A stretch of DNA of 64,000 nt from Albifimbria verrucaria (Eukaryota; Ascomycota; Sordariomycetes; Hypocreales; Stachybotryaceae): positions 2,294,001 through 2,358,000 of the forward strand of contig JAHREC010000018.1 in NCBI GenBank assembly GCA_020081605.1, in the 5' to 3' direction. How positions within the stretch are numbered: the stretch's first letter is position 1; each line of letters starts with the position of its first letter. A program made the translations under genes and the position numbers. The notes under the pieces are model-generated. The model ran no database searches. It had not been told where the DNA came from and saw only the letters and a list, made by a program, of their open reading frames with translations. This document shows, piece after piece, positions 12,830-23,330 of this stretch.

Positions 12830-13501
12830 ATGTCTACTGACAGCCTACACGAGGTATCGCACCTCGAGACTCGCATAGAGTCGGCGTCCCTACCCATCTT
12901 CCTGCGCACCGTCAGACTCTCAGATGCACCCTCGCATTCGCGCCTGCTATCGCTGCCTGAAAACGGCTCAGATCCAGCGGCAAGACCTATAGACCCAGCA
13001 ACCTCTGAGCGTATCATCACCAAGCAGCTTGAGTCGCTTGGAAAGCCCACTACATACACTTCTGAGGGCAAGGTCGTCAGTGGTCCTGGGCGCGTCAATA
13101 TGGTCGTATGCTTAAAGACCGGCGGCGGCCCGGAAGATGATGTGGTGATTGGTCTTGGTGGCTTCGGTGCCATCAAGGACTGGGAGAGAAATGGCCAAGC
13201 CATCCGCGCCGGAGACGTAGGAGTGATGCTGGACCCAAAATACAGAGGCAAGGGCTATGCTGTCGAGGCTATGAAACTGGCTACGGACTGGGCTTTCACA
13301 CCTGCCACCAAAGGCGGCCCGCAGCTGGACCTCGTTACCATCACAACGCTTGATGATAATAAGGCTATTATCAAATTGGTAGAGGAGAAGCTGGGCCTCA
13401 AGGACAAGGGCATTTTGAGGCCAGCCGAATTCGACGAAACGAAGCAAGAGAAGTATTATGAGCTCACAGCCGAATTATGGCACCAAGTAAATAAGAAATA
13501 A
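12830..13501 (+). CDS. GNAT-family N-acetyltransferase (RimJ/RimL-like)
   Basis: Intact intronless 223-aa ORF. It begins with a typical LPIFLRTVRLSDAP lead-in, followed by a beta-strand core (VVIGLGGFGAI) and the acetyl-CoA loop with VMLDPKYRGKGYAVEAM, where RGKGYA matches the GNAT motif Q/R-x-x-G-x-G/A. A C-terminal segment (TITTLDDNKAIIKLVEEKLG) matches the usual D-N-x-A/S-x-x-L/V-x-E-K-L/F-G helix. Such enzymes transfer acetyl groups to protein N-termini or small amines; the substrate here cannot be told. It is free of the frame errors seen in its neighbours. Confidence 0.88.
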   Translation: MSTDSLHEVSHLETRIESASLPIFLRTVRLSDAPSHSRLLSLPENGSDPAARPIDPATSERIITKQLESLGKPTTYTSEGKVVSGPGRVNMVVCLKTGGGPEDDVVIGLGGFGAIKDWERNGQAIRAGDVGVMLDPKYRGKGYAVEAMKLATDWAFTPATKGGPQLDLVTITTLDDNKAIIKLVEEKLGLKDKGILRPAEFDETKQEKYYELTAELWHQVNKK

Positions 13502-13848
13502 AGGAAATTCTCTATTCGTGTATCGATCAACATATCATAACTCGATGCATGAAGCGTTCTATAAGAGGTGGTGAATGACCAAAAATGCAGACACATAAAA
13601 GACCCAAAGATGTTCTATCTGAGGCCGAGTAAAAGAAGATATCGTGGACCAGCATTGAGGTATCAATAACCCATAATAACGCCCGCCGCCTAATGCATGT
13701 AGAAATCAAGACAAAGAAAAAGTCCTCATCTGGACTGCCGGTGTAGTCTCTCATTCTCCCATATCAATACAATGACCGAATCAATCGAGTCCGCCTCCAT
13801 TGTCTGGGGTGTGCTGTGTGATGTATCGGCCTTCTTGACATATGCTTG
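13502..13848. other. intergenic between convergent genes
   Basis: 347 bases between the stop of the GNAT gene and the stop of the GT31-like gene; AT-rich 3' flank, nothing else seen. Confidence 0.5.
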
Positions 13849-15302
13849 CTAAACGGCGCCGTGCTTATCCACGGCAGAGTCCATTAACCGCCACACGTTC
13901 TTACGTCCCTTCCAAGTCTGGACCTTGCGGTCGACATCCTCGCCATCGTCGATGACCAAGTGACTGGGAATCTTTGGTCGGCTGGTGGTCTTCTCGTTGT
14001 CTTCCGATGGTGTCTCTTTCTGGTGATGCAACCCGTCTGGATATTCGGTGATGGAGACGCCGTTCACCAGAACCCAGTTGTCGTGGAAGACGTAGCGTTG
14101 CATGAAGCAGGTCTCGCCGCACAGGCTGGTCACCAAGTGCGCCTTGCCCACATCGAGGTGATGGCGGTCCTCGTAGCGGTGCAGGAGCAGAGGCTGGAGA
14201 CCGGTCTCGTAGCTGCCAACTTCGGGATCATATGCGTCTTCCTTGGGGAGTAAAATCCAGGCAAAACGTGCATCTTCCACTCCATATGTCGCTGAATGCA
14301 CTCTTGCAGCAAGACGTCCCAGTTCTTGGCCCGGACGGGTCCCAATGATGCGCCTGTGTCGAAGCACGGAAGTCGAGGGATGGCCCTCAACGATGACCGG
14401 GTGAGGAAAACAGCTCCACCTCCGTAGGTTGTCAAGTTGTCACCCTGCTTCTCCCAGTCGTCCAGTTCACTGGGAAGGCCAATGTACAAGGTGTCATCCG
14501 TGTTGAAAGAAAAGAGCCGGTCAATGAGGTAGGTAAGACCGGGGAAAAGATGGTATCCTCAACTAGGCCAAACCAACGTTTGTGTTGACCATTGGCCTCC
14601 AGGTTAGCACTGAATGTATTCAGAATGCGGACGAGCTCGTAGTATCTCCTGGCGTTAGACATGGCTTCGTCAGTGGTGGTAACGTAGGCATCGATGCCGA
14701 CTTCCTGCAGTCTCCCATCAACCTCCTCAACCTGGCGATCGGAGGCTTGATCTAGCATGACGATAATACTGGCTCCATTGGTGAGACCGCGGCCATTGGT
14801 GAGCCACCGGCTCCATGCCTTGACGAGTGCAAAATCGTTCTCAACGATACGCGAGTGAGTGGTGGTAACACCGAATAAAAGCTCCGACGCGTCAACATGG
14901 CCGGACGGCGGGCTGTTGGGGACAGGGAGCTGCAGCCTGCTCTTTGCGTGTATGTCATGGCGGTTGACATGATCCATGGAGATGACCCTGGGGCGATTGG
15001 TACGGAAGTTGATGTGCACATCGTTGGTAGATTTCCACTCAGCGGTCTCTTCGGTGAACTGAACCCTCCAAGACATCCATGAGGTTTCATTGGTGAGCTG
15101 ACACTCTGTTTTCAGCCGGGCCAGGTAATGCTCTTCGGGCGACAGGCCCCATCTGAGGGCAGCTCCTCATTGAGGCTCAAGGGGAGCAGCCGGCGGTGCT
15201 GAGATACGCGTGTGATGTGAAGGAGCAGGGTGACAACCAGCACGGTAAGCACAATCTGTATGAACTTTGAGGATGAGGATGGCGGTCCCGGGATAGAAGC
15301 AT
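13849..15302 (-). CDS. GT31/Fringe-like type II membrane glycosyltransferase
   Basis: A Golgi-type type II membrane protein of about 485 aa. A CCCACC context precedes ATG 15302 (MLLSRDRHPHPQ), then one TM (FIQIVLTVLVVTLLLHI), a luminal stem and the catalytic part. Fringe/DUF604-like features include ASIIVMLDQAS, the long ARRYYELVRILNTF helix, WFGLVEDTIF (a VEDT acidic motif at the metal/nucleotide site), YIGLPSELDDW and YGGGAVFLTRSSL. These families transfer hexoses or HexNAc to glycans; donor and acceptor are unknown. Frame breaks occur near 15263, 15152, ~14525, ~14500 and ~14250, each consistent with one lost base. It is convergent with the GNAT gene. Confidence 0.8.
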
Positions 15303-16610
15303 GGTGGGCAACGTTGAAGGGTGTGCCCAGATTGCCAAGATGGCAACACAGTCAGGTTGATGAAACTCGAAGCTTGGACAAGTGACACGAGGGCGAAGGT
15401 GAATAATATACAGACCCACAATTGTCACGACAGCAACGAGGAGACTTGGATAATCCTGTTTACCTGCGAGTATGAGAGGATGATGATGTGTTTTGAAGGA
15501 AATGTGAGTCGAATGTCTTTTGTAAGAGACGTGAGGACAAAGGGGGAGGGTAGTTTAGGTAGGTAGGTAGTTAGAGGGGTGTATAGATAGGGGTGGTCGA
15601 ATTAGGTGAGAAAAAGGAAAGAAGAAAAAAAAAAAAAAAAAGACCGAACACCAATAGTTCAACACGCCAGTCGATGTCGATATTACAGAAGCAGAAATAG
15701 TAGGGCGACCTAGGCAATTAATGAGTTTAAAACATTGGGAAAGGAGGCGTCAACACGTCGTCCCCTAAAACACGTCCAGCAGCAGCCAACCAACCTGCAG
15801 CATGCGGCCTAGTGTCTGCAGATCAAGTGGTGATGAAGCTGCGTGTCCAAGGCCCCAAATGTGAAACCGAAACCGGGGCGGGAAACGTCTGGGGCTGGAT
15901 ATAGATCACCCCTGCCAAGGAGGAGGCGATCAATTTAACTCGTACTTTAGCGTTGTGGATCTCACCACAAACACCACTCAGGACGGCATCTTGTCGTTCC
16001 ATGTTTGGCTGCCGTGTCCTTCCTTGCCCTTGTGCTTCCCTCCCCTCCCCTCCCGCCAGCGGTATTAAAAACAGCCCAACGTCGTCGCGTTTGAGATGCC
16101 GTCGTCTGTTGATCCGTCGAGCTCGTCGTCCATCATGCCTCGATGAAGCCCGGCGATCGCGTCCTGTGCAATTCCGGGCTTTTGTTATGCCCCAATGAGG
16201 CAGTCTGCCAAGCTAGGATAAATCAAAGTCATGTCTGACATGCCCTGTTTTAGAAACTGACGGTAAGCAAAGCGGCCAACTCGGCTTGATTTAGCCATGA
16301 TAATTATAGATTAGCCTAGTTCCGGTAGGTCTCTCCATCGCGACCACACTGTATCGTATCGTACTGCAGAATAATTAATCAATTAACTTAATCCTCTCAT
16401 TTTGTGAACAATGCGTTTACAAATATTCCTGTCAATCCAGCCTGGCAAAGCAAAAGCCCACTTGCCGTTGTATATAAAATGCCCGCGCCCAATTCGCCCA
16501 TTTGACCCTCTTGACATCGGGCCTGGTATCACTGTTTATTCAACTAACTCACGCCCGCACGCAATCCTCCCTTCCAAACCCTTCATGCTGTGTGTCTGAC
16601 ACTGACACTA
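15303..16610. other. intergenic, no gene recognised
   Basis: Promoter side of the GT31-like gene and 3' side of the SLATT gene. It holds a TAGG micro-repeat (15557-15570) and an A17 tract (15625-15641). No supported gene. Confidence 0.5.
15557..15641. repeat. TAGG micro-repeat and A17 tract
   Basis: TTTAGGTAGGTAGGTAG at 15555-15571 and 17 consecutive A at 15625-15641, both just upstream of the GT31-like gene. Simple sequence; no function inferred. Confidence 0.8.
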
Positions 16611-17582
16611 TCATGCGTGCTGATCCTGAGGTTTTGCGCCGTTGCTAGGCGCAACTCCAGACAATCGCGCCGCCGGAGTCTGTATCGATGGCACCACGAT
16701 AACGCTCTGCCGACCTCCGCCAGATTGGCCATTTTGCTTATTGCCGTGGCGCGACGTATATGAAATCGGCATGTTGTCGGCGACGGTCGCCTTGGCTTCC
16801 TGGTACATGTGAAAACACCCGGCAATGGCTTGGTCAAGGGTTTGATGGGCCGGGATGAGGCCGCTCTCGAGGAGCTCCTTGATGTGATCTTCCAACCTCT
16901 CGAACTCGAACATGTTGTGCTTGTGGCGGTCAGGCAGCCCGCTGTTGTGGAGCAGGGCAAGCAGTCCAGCGATAATGGTGTTTGCAGCGCCCAGGATCGT
17001 GATCGGCGTGCCGTTTCGGAACGACACCGAACCCAAGGCTGTCAAACTAGCGCCCAGGAAGAGCTGCAGCACCATGAGCAACCATCGCAGAATGCTGATG
17101 TAGTGGAACATGTAGTAGTAGCGTGCGCGATGCGTGACTATGTCCCTGTAGAGACCCCGGGGCATGCCTCTTTGGGGCCACCAAGGTTTAGTTGGATGAA
17201 TGACGGTAGTGTGTTCTATGTCCCTGATGCCTCCTATGGCGTGCGCCAAGATGGCCCACTCGGCCGAAGTAAGGAAACGGTGCCGGCCCACGACAAGTTG
17301 CTCTGCACTCTCGGAGCTGGGGAGACTAAGGCGTCGCTCTTCCTTGCCGTTGATGGCTGGCGTCGAAATGCCACTATGACTGGGAGCCATGTGCGGGAAC
17401 ATGAGGATTTCCCGGTCGTGTTGGAAGGTTGCTTTGGTAACTGAGACATGGTCTGTACTGTCGAAACGACGGAGAAAATTGTCTTTTTGATCTTTGGATC
17501 GAGGCAGGCTACCTATGTAGAGACGTATCCGTCCAGAGATGATGGTGCAGTGTTCAAGTATTATATGGAATGGTGAACACAT
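16611..17582 (-). CDS. SLATT_fungal two-TM membrane protein
   Basis: Intact ORF of up to 323 aa. The core (residues ~140-265) has an aromatic YRDIVTHRARYYYMFHY lead-in, TM1 (ILRWLLMVLQLFLGASLTAL), then TPITILGAANTIIAGLLALL as TM2, followed by LPDR and a long amphipathic helix (FEFERLEDHIKELLESG). This matches the fungal SLATT family (SMODS and SLOG-associating 2TM effector). In bacteria SLATT proteins are proposed pore-forming effectors in nucleotide-second-messenger conflict systems; the fungal role is unknown. The C-terminus is polar and probably disordered. The first in-frame ATG is 17582, but the ATGs at 17402 or 17390 (MAPSHSGIS) may be the true start, since the leader before them looks poorly conserved. 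No partner nucleotidyltransferase or STAND gene is adjacent. Confidence 0.85.
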   Translation of the reverse strand: MCSPFHIILEHCTIISGRIRLYIGSLPRSKDQKDNFLRRFDSTDHVSVTKATFQHDREILMFPHMAPSHSGISTPAINGKEERRLSLPSSESAEQLVVGRHRFLTSAEWAILAHAIGGIRDIEHTTVIHPTKPWWPQRGMPRGLYRDIVTHRARYYYMFHYISILRWLLMVLQLFLGASLTALGSVSFRNGTPITILGAANTIIAGLLALLHNSGLPDRHKHNMFEFERLEDHIKELLESGLIPAHQTLDQAIAGCFHMYQEAKATVADNMPISYTSRHGNKQNGQSGGGRQSVIVVPSIQTPAARLSGVAPSNGAKPQDQHA

Positions 17583-19107
17583 TGATATGCACCTAGTTAG
17601 ACTCTCCGGAAGAAAGACAGGATGGCTCGTGGTTTTGAACTTTCTTCCTCAAGACGACAGCACTTACCAAGACCGCAAATGCAGTCTCGTCAAGGCGCCG
17701 AACGAGAGGCTTCGATAACCGACGAATGGAGCTGAGTCAGATTTGCGTGGAGCAGGAGCTCACGAGGCTGGCGGTCATCGGAAACTCTATGGTGTGAAGG
17801 CCTCAGTCTGATCTTACTTGCCCCGGCTCTCCGGCGGGCAATGAGGGTAGTTCATGATTCCATGCGCGATGAATGGTGTAAGATGGGGTCGGTTGGTCTT
17901 GTGTAAGTCAGAAGTGGGTGGGAAAGGGCAGCCGCACAACAGCCCTAGGGAAGGCCGTTACCAACATTGAATAATACCCCATATGGCAGGCGATTAGGTG
18001 AGGACAAAGCTCCTGTCGTATACATGGTCAGCTTGAGAAAACGGGCCTTTTCATTGCATGCGAAGAAAAGAGTAAGGTGTGGGACGGCAAGGACCTGAGG
18101 CGAGAAGCAGGGGCCTCTGGTTCACCATAGCACCCAGTTCATTGCCGATTTCCGGTTGCTTGTTTCTCACAAGATGATGAGCATCAAGGAATTGGCACGC
18201 TCAATAGCACCAACGGCCCCCATCAACACCGCAAGCATTTGATTGATAGGCCCCCAGGTCATGAAACACGGCGCGGTGCAAATGAGATGGGGATGGTTGC
18301 AGTCGCTTGCTAAGGCTGGCTGAGCGCCTTGCTGACGATGTCGTTGGGGGAAAGGCGGTTGGTAGTTCGCACGTAATACAGCCCATCACATGGACCTAGA
18401 ATAAGCCGTCACTGGCTACAGGTGTGGGGCACCTGGGAACAAACAAATAATATCACCCAAAATGGCGGTTCTTCTGGGTTATCCTCGAAGGCTCGTGTAG
18501 CACGTGTAGCCGTTGTTCTCGGCTTTTGAACAGGGAATGAATTAAAGAGCTGGGGCCAATGTCATGCAGGGATACGGAATAGGCTACCGATTCAAGGAAA
18601 CAATCTAACTCCCTGTTACAACAATGCCGACGTTGGTTCAAACTTGATACCTCTAGGGCAACAGACATTGCCAGTTCAAGAATTGATCATTGGACCATGC
18701 TGGCAAGGCGTATCTGAATCTGACCATAGCCACTGATTTACGGGTTGCAGGTGGTCATGATACCTTCAAATGCGGTCAGAAACAAGTATAATTTTCTGAT
18801 AGAGAGGCTTCCGTGAGATTCCTGGCTGCATATCTCATCTCCAGCTGAAGGCGTGGAAGATGATGGCCTGTTGATGCATCTTGTGTGTGGTGTAAGCCAG
18901 GCCAAGTTGACTTGGAATGGGCGTGAGTACGTACTTTTGGCTTCGTCCCGAAATGGTAACCCAAACCCTCACCGCCTTTGGAGTCCCTCACGGCAGTATT
19001 CCAAAATTTTGGATCGCGAGCTGCACCACTTCTGTAGTAGAGACCCTACTAGTGGAGCTTGCGCGCGTAGAATTTCTCCATAGCCTCAGCCATCCAGGTC
19101 GCAGTCG
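17583..19107. other. divergent promoter region, no gene recognised
   Basis: 1.5 kb between the SLATT gene (minus) and TRM1 (plus). Three minus-strand frames of 60-72 codons (18201-18991) have no recognisable content. Confidence 0.5.
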
Positions 19108-21419
19108 ATGTCGGCGCTATTTGACAAACTTCGTCAGTTCACCAGCATCAGAGCATGTAACATCGCTTCGGGAAGCATCCGCCGCCTGCCTGCTATTACC
19201 ACTCCAAAACAGCCGACCTTCTCCATCGTCCATCAGATCGAGCAGCGCCGCTCAAACTCCGCCTCCAGGAATTGGAAGAACCTCAGGCGAGAGCGGAGAC
19301 ATAGGAAGCACCTGAAAGTAGAGGCCGCCGCCGAAGCCGTCCGAGCCAAGAAAGCTGCCTCGAAGAATCCGATCGTACCGATGCCGGCCGAGATGCTGTC
19401 GAAAGTGAGCAAGGATGGCAAGGAGTTCCGCACCGTGACGGAGGGAAAGGCCACCATCCTGATACCCGAAGGCGCAAAGGTTGGAGAGGATACGCGCGAG
19501 GTCCAACAGGTTTTCTACAACCCCATTCAGCAGTACAACAGAGACTTGTCAGTCCTGGCAATCAAGGCTTTTGGTGAAGAGCAGATCGAAAGGAGGCAAG
19601 CTGCGCGCAAGAAGGGCGCCGAAGGTGCCCAAGGCCAGAAGAGGAAGCGCGTTGGTGAGAATAAAGAGGACAGCAAGCGAGCATGCCTTGAGGATGGCAG
19701 CGCTGCTGCATCGAAGGAGGCAGAACCCGCTACCACGGAGGATGTAGAAAACCCCGTACCGGAAACCAAAGAGGACCAGGTTCCCGTTCAAGATGCGCCA
19801 TCCGAAACCGCAAAGCCCTCAGTGCCTGCACTGCATATTCTAGACGCACTGTCGGCATCAGGACTCCGAGCTCTACGATACGCACACGAACTGCCGTTTC
19901 CGACTCAGATCAAGGCCAATGATCTTTCGGCATCGGCAGCACAGTCGATTCAACTCAATGTGGATCACAATGGCGTTCAAGACAAAATCACGGTGACCAA
20001 TGATGATGCGCTTGCCCTCATGTATCGCGCCATTGCAGACGGTCTCTCCAACCGGGATCATCGAGGCTATCCAAGCCGTGGAGGCAAATTTGATGTCATT
20101 GACCTGGACCCCTATGGAACCGCTGCGCCTTTCTTTGACGCTGCCGTCCAGGCAGTCAAGGACAATGGAGGCCTTTGTGCATAACCTGCACAGACAGCGC
20201 CGTTTGGGCTGGCCACAGCTACGCCGAGAAGACATTCGCTCTGTACGGCGGCCTCCCGGTTAAGGGTTTACATTCCCACGAGGCTGGCTTGCGCCTGATC
20301 CTCAATGCAGTTGCAACATCAGCAGCTAGATACGGACTCTCTATTGAGCCCCAGCTGTCGTTGTCTATCGATTTCTACACCAAGCTCTTCATCAAGGTGC
20401 ACAAATCACCACAGGCCGTTAAGTTTTTGGCATCCAAGACGATGGTCGTTTACAACTGCGACCACGGCTGTGGTTCTTGGGAGACCCAGCCTCTCATGCG
20501 ATCCCAGAAGTCACCCAACAAGAAGGGCGACGGCTACTTTTATAAGTACATTGCTTCGCAAGGTCCGACATCAGATCGGAACTGCAAACACTGCGGGCAC
20601 AAGATGCACATGACCGGCCCGATGTATGCAGGCCGCATACATTCAAAGAAGTTCATTGAGCGAATCCTCACTCAGATCCCGGAGGCGGACCCTGCTGTGT
20701 ACGGCACACTGCCAAGATTGGAGGGAATGCTGCGAACTGCACTTGAAGAGATTATCGATGAACCAGGAGCTGAACTCTCAACTTCGGATCCCAAGCACAC
20801 AAAATCGGATGAGTTTGCCATCGTGGACCACGCTCCGTTCTACGTTGTGCCTGCTAAACTAGCCCATGTGCTTTACTGTCAGACGCCACCAGACGACATG
20901 ATTCGAGGAGCTTTGCTACGATTGGGATACCAGGCCAGACGGAGCCACTGCCGCCCAGGCAGCATCAAGACCGACGCGCCATTGGCTACAGTCTGGCGCA
21001 TTATGACGGAATGGGTGCGCCAGAAGTCACCTATCAGCCCTTCAAGGATCACGTATTTGAAGCAAACGCCCCAAAGGCCCGCTTTCAAAATACTCTCTGA
21101 CGCTGGGTTGCTCAGCGGTACAGCGGAAGAGGCAGGAGAAGGGAAGGAGACTAAAGATGATACCCTGGCGCAGGAGAAGGAGGAAGATAAGGCTGGCAAG
21201 GCCAAGGATAAGGCGGAGTCGTCAATGGCGGAGGAAGAAGACGCTGATCAGTACGACCGCATGGATTTCTCGGGCTTCACAAGGGACGACTCGAATGAAA
21301 GCATCGTCTTTGATGAGGGGCTGGCGAAGCTGGGTCGCTCAAAGGAGCCGCGTCTTGTTCGCTACCAGTCCAATCCGGAGCCAAACTGGGGCCCATTGTC
21401 CAAGGCCAGGAGCCAATAG
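19108..21419 (+). CDS. TRM1: tRNA (guanine26-N2)-dimethyltransferase Trm1
   Basis: Trm1 makes N2,N2-dimethylguanosine at G26 of cytosolic and mitochondrial tRNAs using SAM. About 770 aa. The N-terminus is Arg/Ser-rich and looks like a mitochondrial presequence. Then come FRTVTEGKATILIPEG, VFYNPIQQYNRDLSVLAIKA, a Lys/Glu-rich insert (~19600-19800), SAM motif LDALSASGLRALRYA, LDPYGTAAPFFDAA (the DPFGT-type catalytic loop), TDSAVWAGHSYAEKTFALYGG and two zinc-type pairs (CDHGCGSW; CKHCGHKM). The frame breaks once at 20174-20176, where TTT should be TTTT to give GGLLCITCTDSA. A second Met (MPAEMLSK) just before the conserved domain could serve a nuclear/cytosolic isoform, as dual starts do in yeast; that is inference. 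Confidence 0.95.
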
Positions 21420-21789
21420 CCCCTAGGGTCAGCATCCGCAGGGTCGCGTTGTATGTACAAATGCGTGAGCGAGGTCGATCACGCAAGAGAAGGGGACCTA
21501 CCTGTAGAACACAATCCAACCCCACTCGGTGGGCCTCCCAAGTCATTGCAGGTGTTAGTTTGACCGACCGTTAAATAAACTCCAGCTGCCTGCTAAGATA
21601 CCCACGCCCTGCCGCTGCCTATCTTAGCTTCTTCAACCTAACGCTGTCGCTGTAGATGCCAGATATTGGCTCTTGGTTTGCGCGAATACATTTTGTGGCA
21701 GATTAATGACCCCCGTTTTTCTAATAGTTTACCAAAACCCACTTATCTAATTATCGCCGGTCTACTCCTCCCTCCGTTACTGCAGGGAA
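21420..21789. other. intergenic between TRM1 and lipid kinase gene
   Basis: 370 bases, tandem orientation; nothing coding recognised. Confidence 0.5.
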
Positions 21790-23253
21790 ATGGAGTCCGA
21801 ACCTCATCTTCCTGTGCTTACAGAAGTGGACGATTTGAGTGCGGAGAATGGAGTTCTCACTTGGACAGCGGGAGAAAGCCAAGGCGAACTAAAGATTGCG
21901 GAAATCGTCCTCATATTTCGGCAAACAAACTCAGCCAACGGCAGCCGATATATCATCAGTGGTCTAATCCAGAACGCCGATGATAAAGAGCATCCTTTTG
22001 TTTCCAAGTTCTTAGCCACCACCTCCATCCCGGCTGATCTCCAACAATACGTCGTGGACAAAATCCCTGCTTACCTACACCACGATGGCCAGAACCAAGT
22101 CGACGTGATCGTGTCAACCAAGTCTGGCCTGGGCAATACGTTGAACTTTTGGGAGAATGTCTTGCAGCCACTCTGGACTCTATTTGCAGCTACAGGGATC
22201 GCGGAAGGATCGGGAAAGGCGACCGCAGTGCCTCCAAGGGTTCTTGTTACACAGCATGCGCATAGTGTGCGCATGTTTGCTCAGGGTTTATGGAGCGAGC
22301 AGCAACAAGAGTCTGGTGCTGCTAAAGCCCGAACCGTTGTTCTTCTAAGCGGAGATGGTGGTGTAGTCGATCTGTTGAATGGTTGCAAGGAGTTCCAGTC
22401 GGCTGCACCACAAGTCTCCATTGCTCTGCTACCACTCGGCACTGGAAATGCGCTCTTCCATTCCACCCATAAACCGTTATATGTCGAAGCCGGGCCATCT
22501 CCTTGGTGGTTGGCTTACGATCCCTTTTAATGGTCGACCTACTGACCTGCCCGTCTTCCGTGCCTCGTTCTCCGAAGGCTCTCGGATAGTCACATTCGCG
22601 GACAAGGATAAAAAGGAAGAAGCCACCGAAGGCCAAGAGCTGCACTTGTCAAGGCAAGAAACAGTTGTATCCCACTTATACGGGGTATCGTCGCTAGCTA
22701 TGGCTTTCACGCAAGCATCGTCTATGAGAGCGACACTCCCGGCTACCGCGTATATGGTGACAAGCGGTTCGGCATGGTCGCACAGGAACTGCTGCGCGAA
22801 TCGCATCCCTACACCGCTACGGTCAGTTACTCCAAGCAAGGTGCACCAGAAGACCTCCAGGCCATCGAGCGCGATACCCATGCCTATGTCCTGACAACAC
22901 TCGTCTCAAACCTGGAACGCACCTTCACCATCTCCCCTAATGGCAAACCCCTAGATGGGCAGCTCCGTCTGGTGCACTTCGGACCTGTGGGTGGCGAGCG
23001 CACACTGGATGTTATGATGAAGGCTTATGATGGGGGCAAGCACGTCGGCCTGAAGTGGGACGACGGTGAGGGCGTTGGATACGAGACTGTCGAGGAAGTC
23101 AAGATCGTGGCAAAGGAGGAGGACAGCAGGTGGCGTAACGTCTGCATCGATGGAACAATTGTTGAATTGCCACCCAAGGGGCAAGTGACGATCAAGAAAC
23201 TTGAGAAATCACCGTGCCGTATTGTGGTTGATCATAGTATTCTCATTCAATAG
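21790..23253 (+). CDS. diacylglycerol/sphingosine kinase catalytic-domain protein
   Basis: About 489 aa with a DAGK_cat-type fold. A long N-terminal beta-rich part is followed by DVIVSTKSGLGNTLNFW, the nucleotide-binding glycine loop VLLSGDGGVVDLLNG, and LLPLGTGNALFHS. The C-terminal half has SLYGGIVASYGFHAS-like strands and ends in a two-sheet domain closing with IVVDHSILIQ. Members phosphorylate sphingoid bases or diacylglycerol; the substrate is not resolved. Three breaks were found: 22501-22505 (T lost), 22524-22529 (T lost) and 22681-22684 (G lost). Together they join frames ending at 22530, 22894 and 23253. It converges with the ABC-F gene, leaving only 77 bases between stops. Confidence 0.82.
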
Positions 23254-23330
23254 ATGTCACAAGATATAGACACGGCACGCCAATAGACATGATTTTATCG
23301 TTTCAAGACTTCCGCAATTACAAGTCGACG

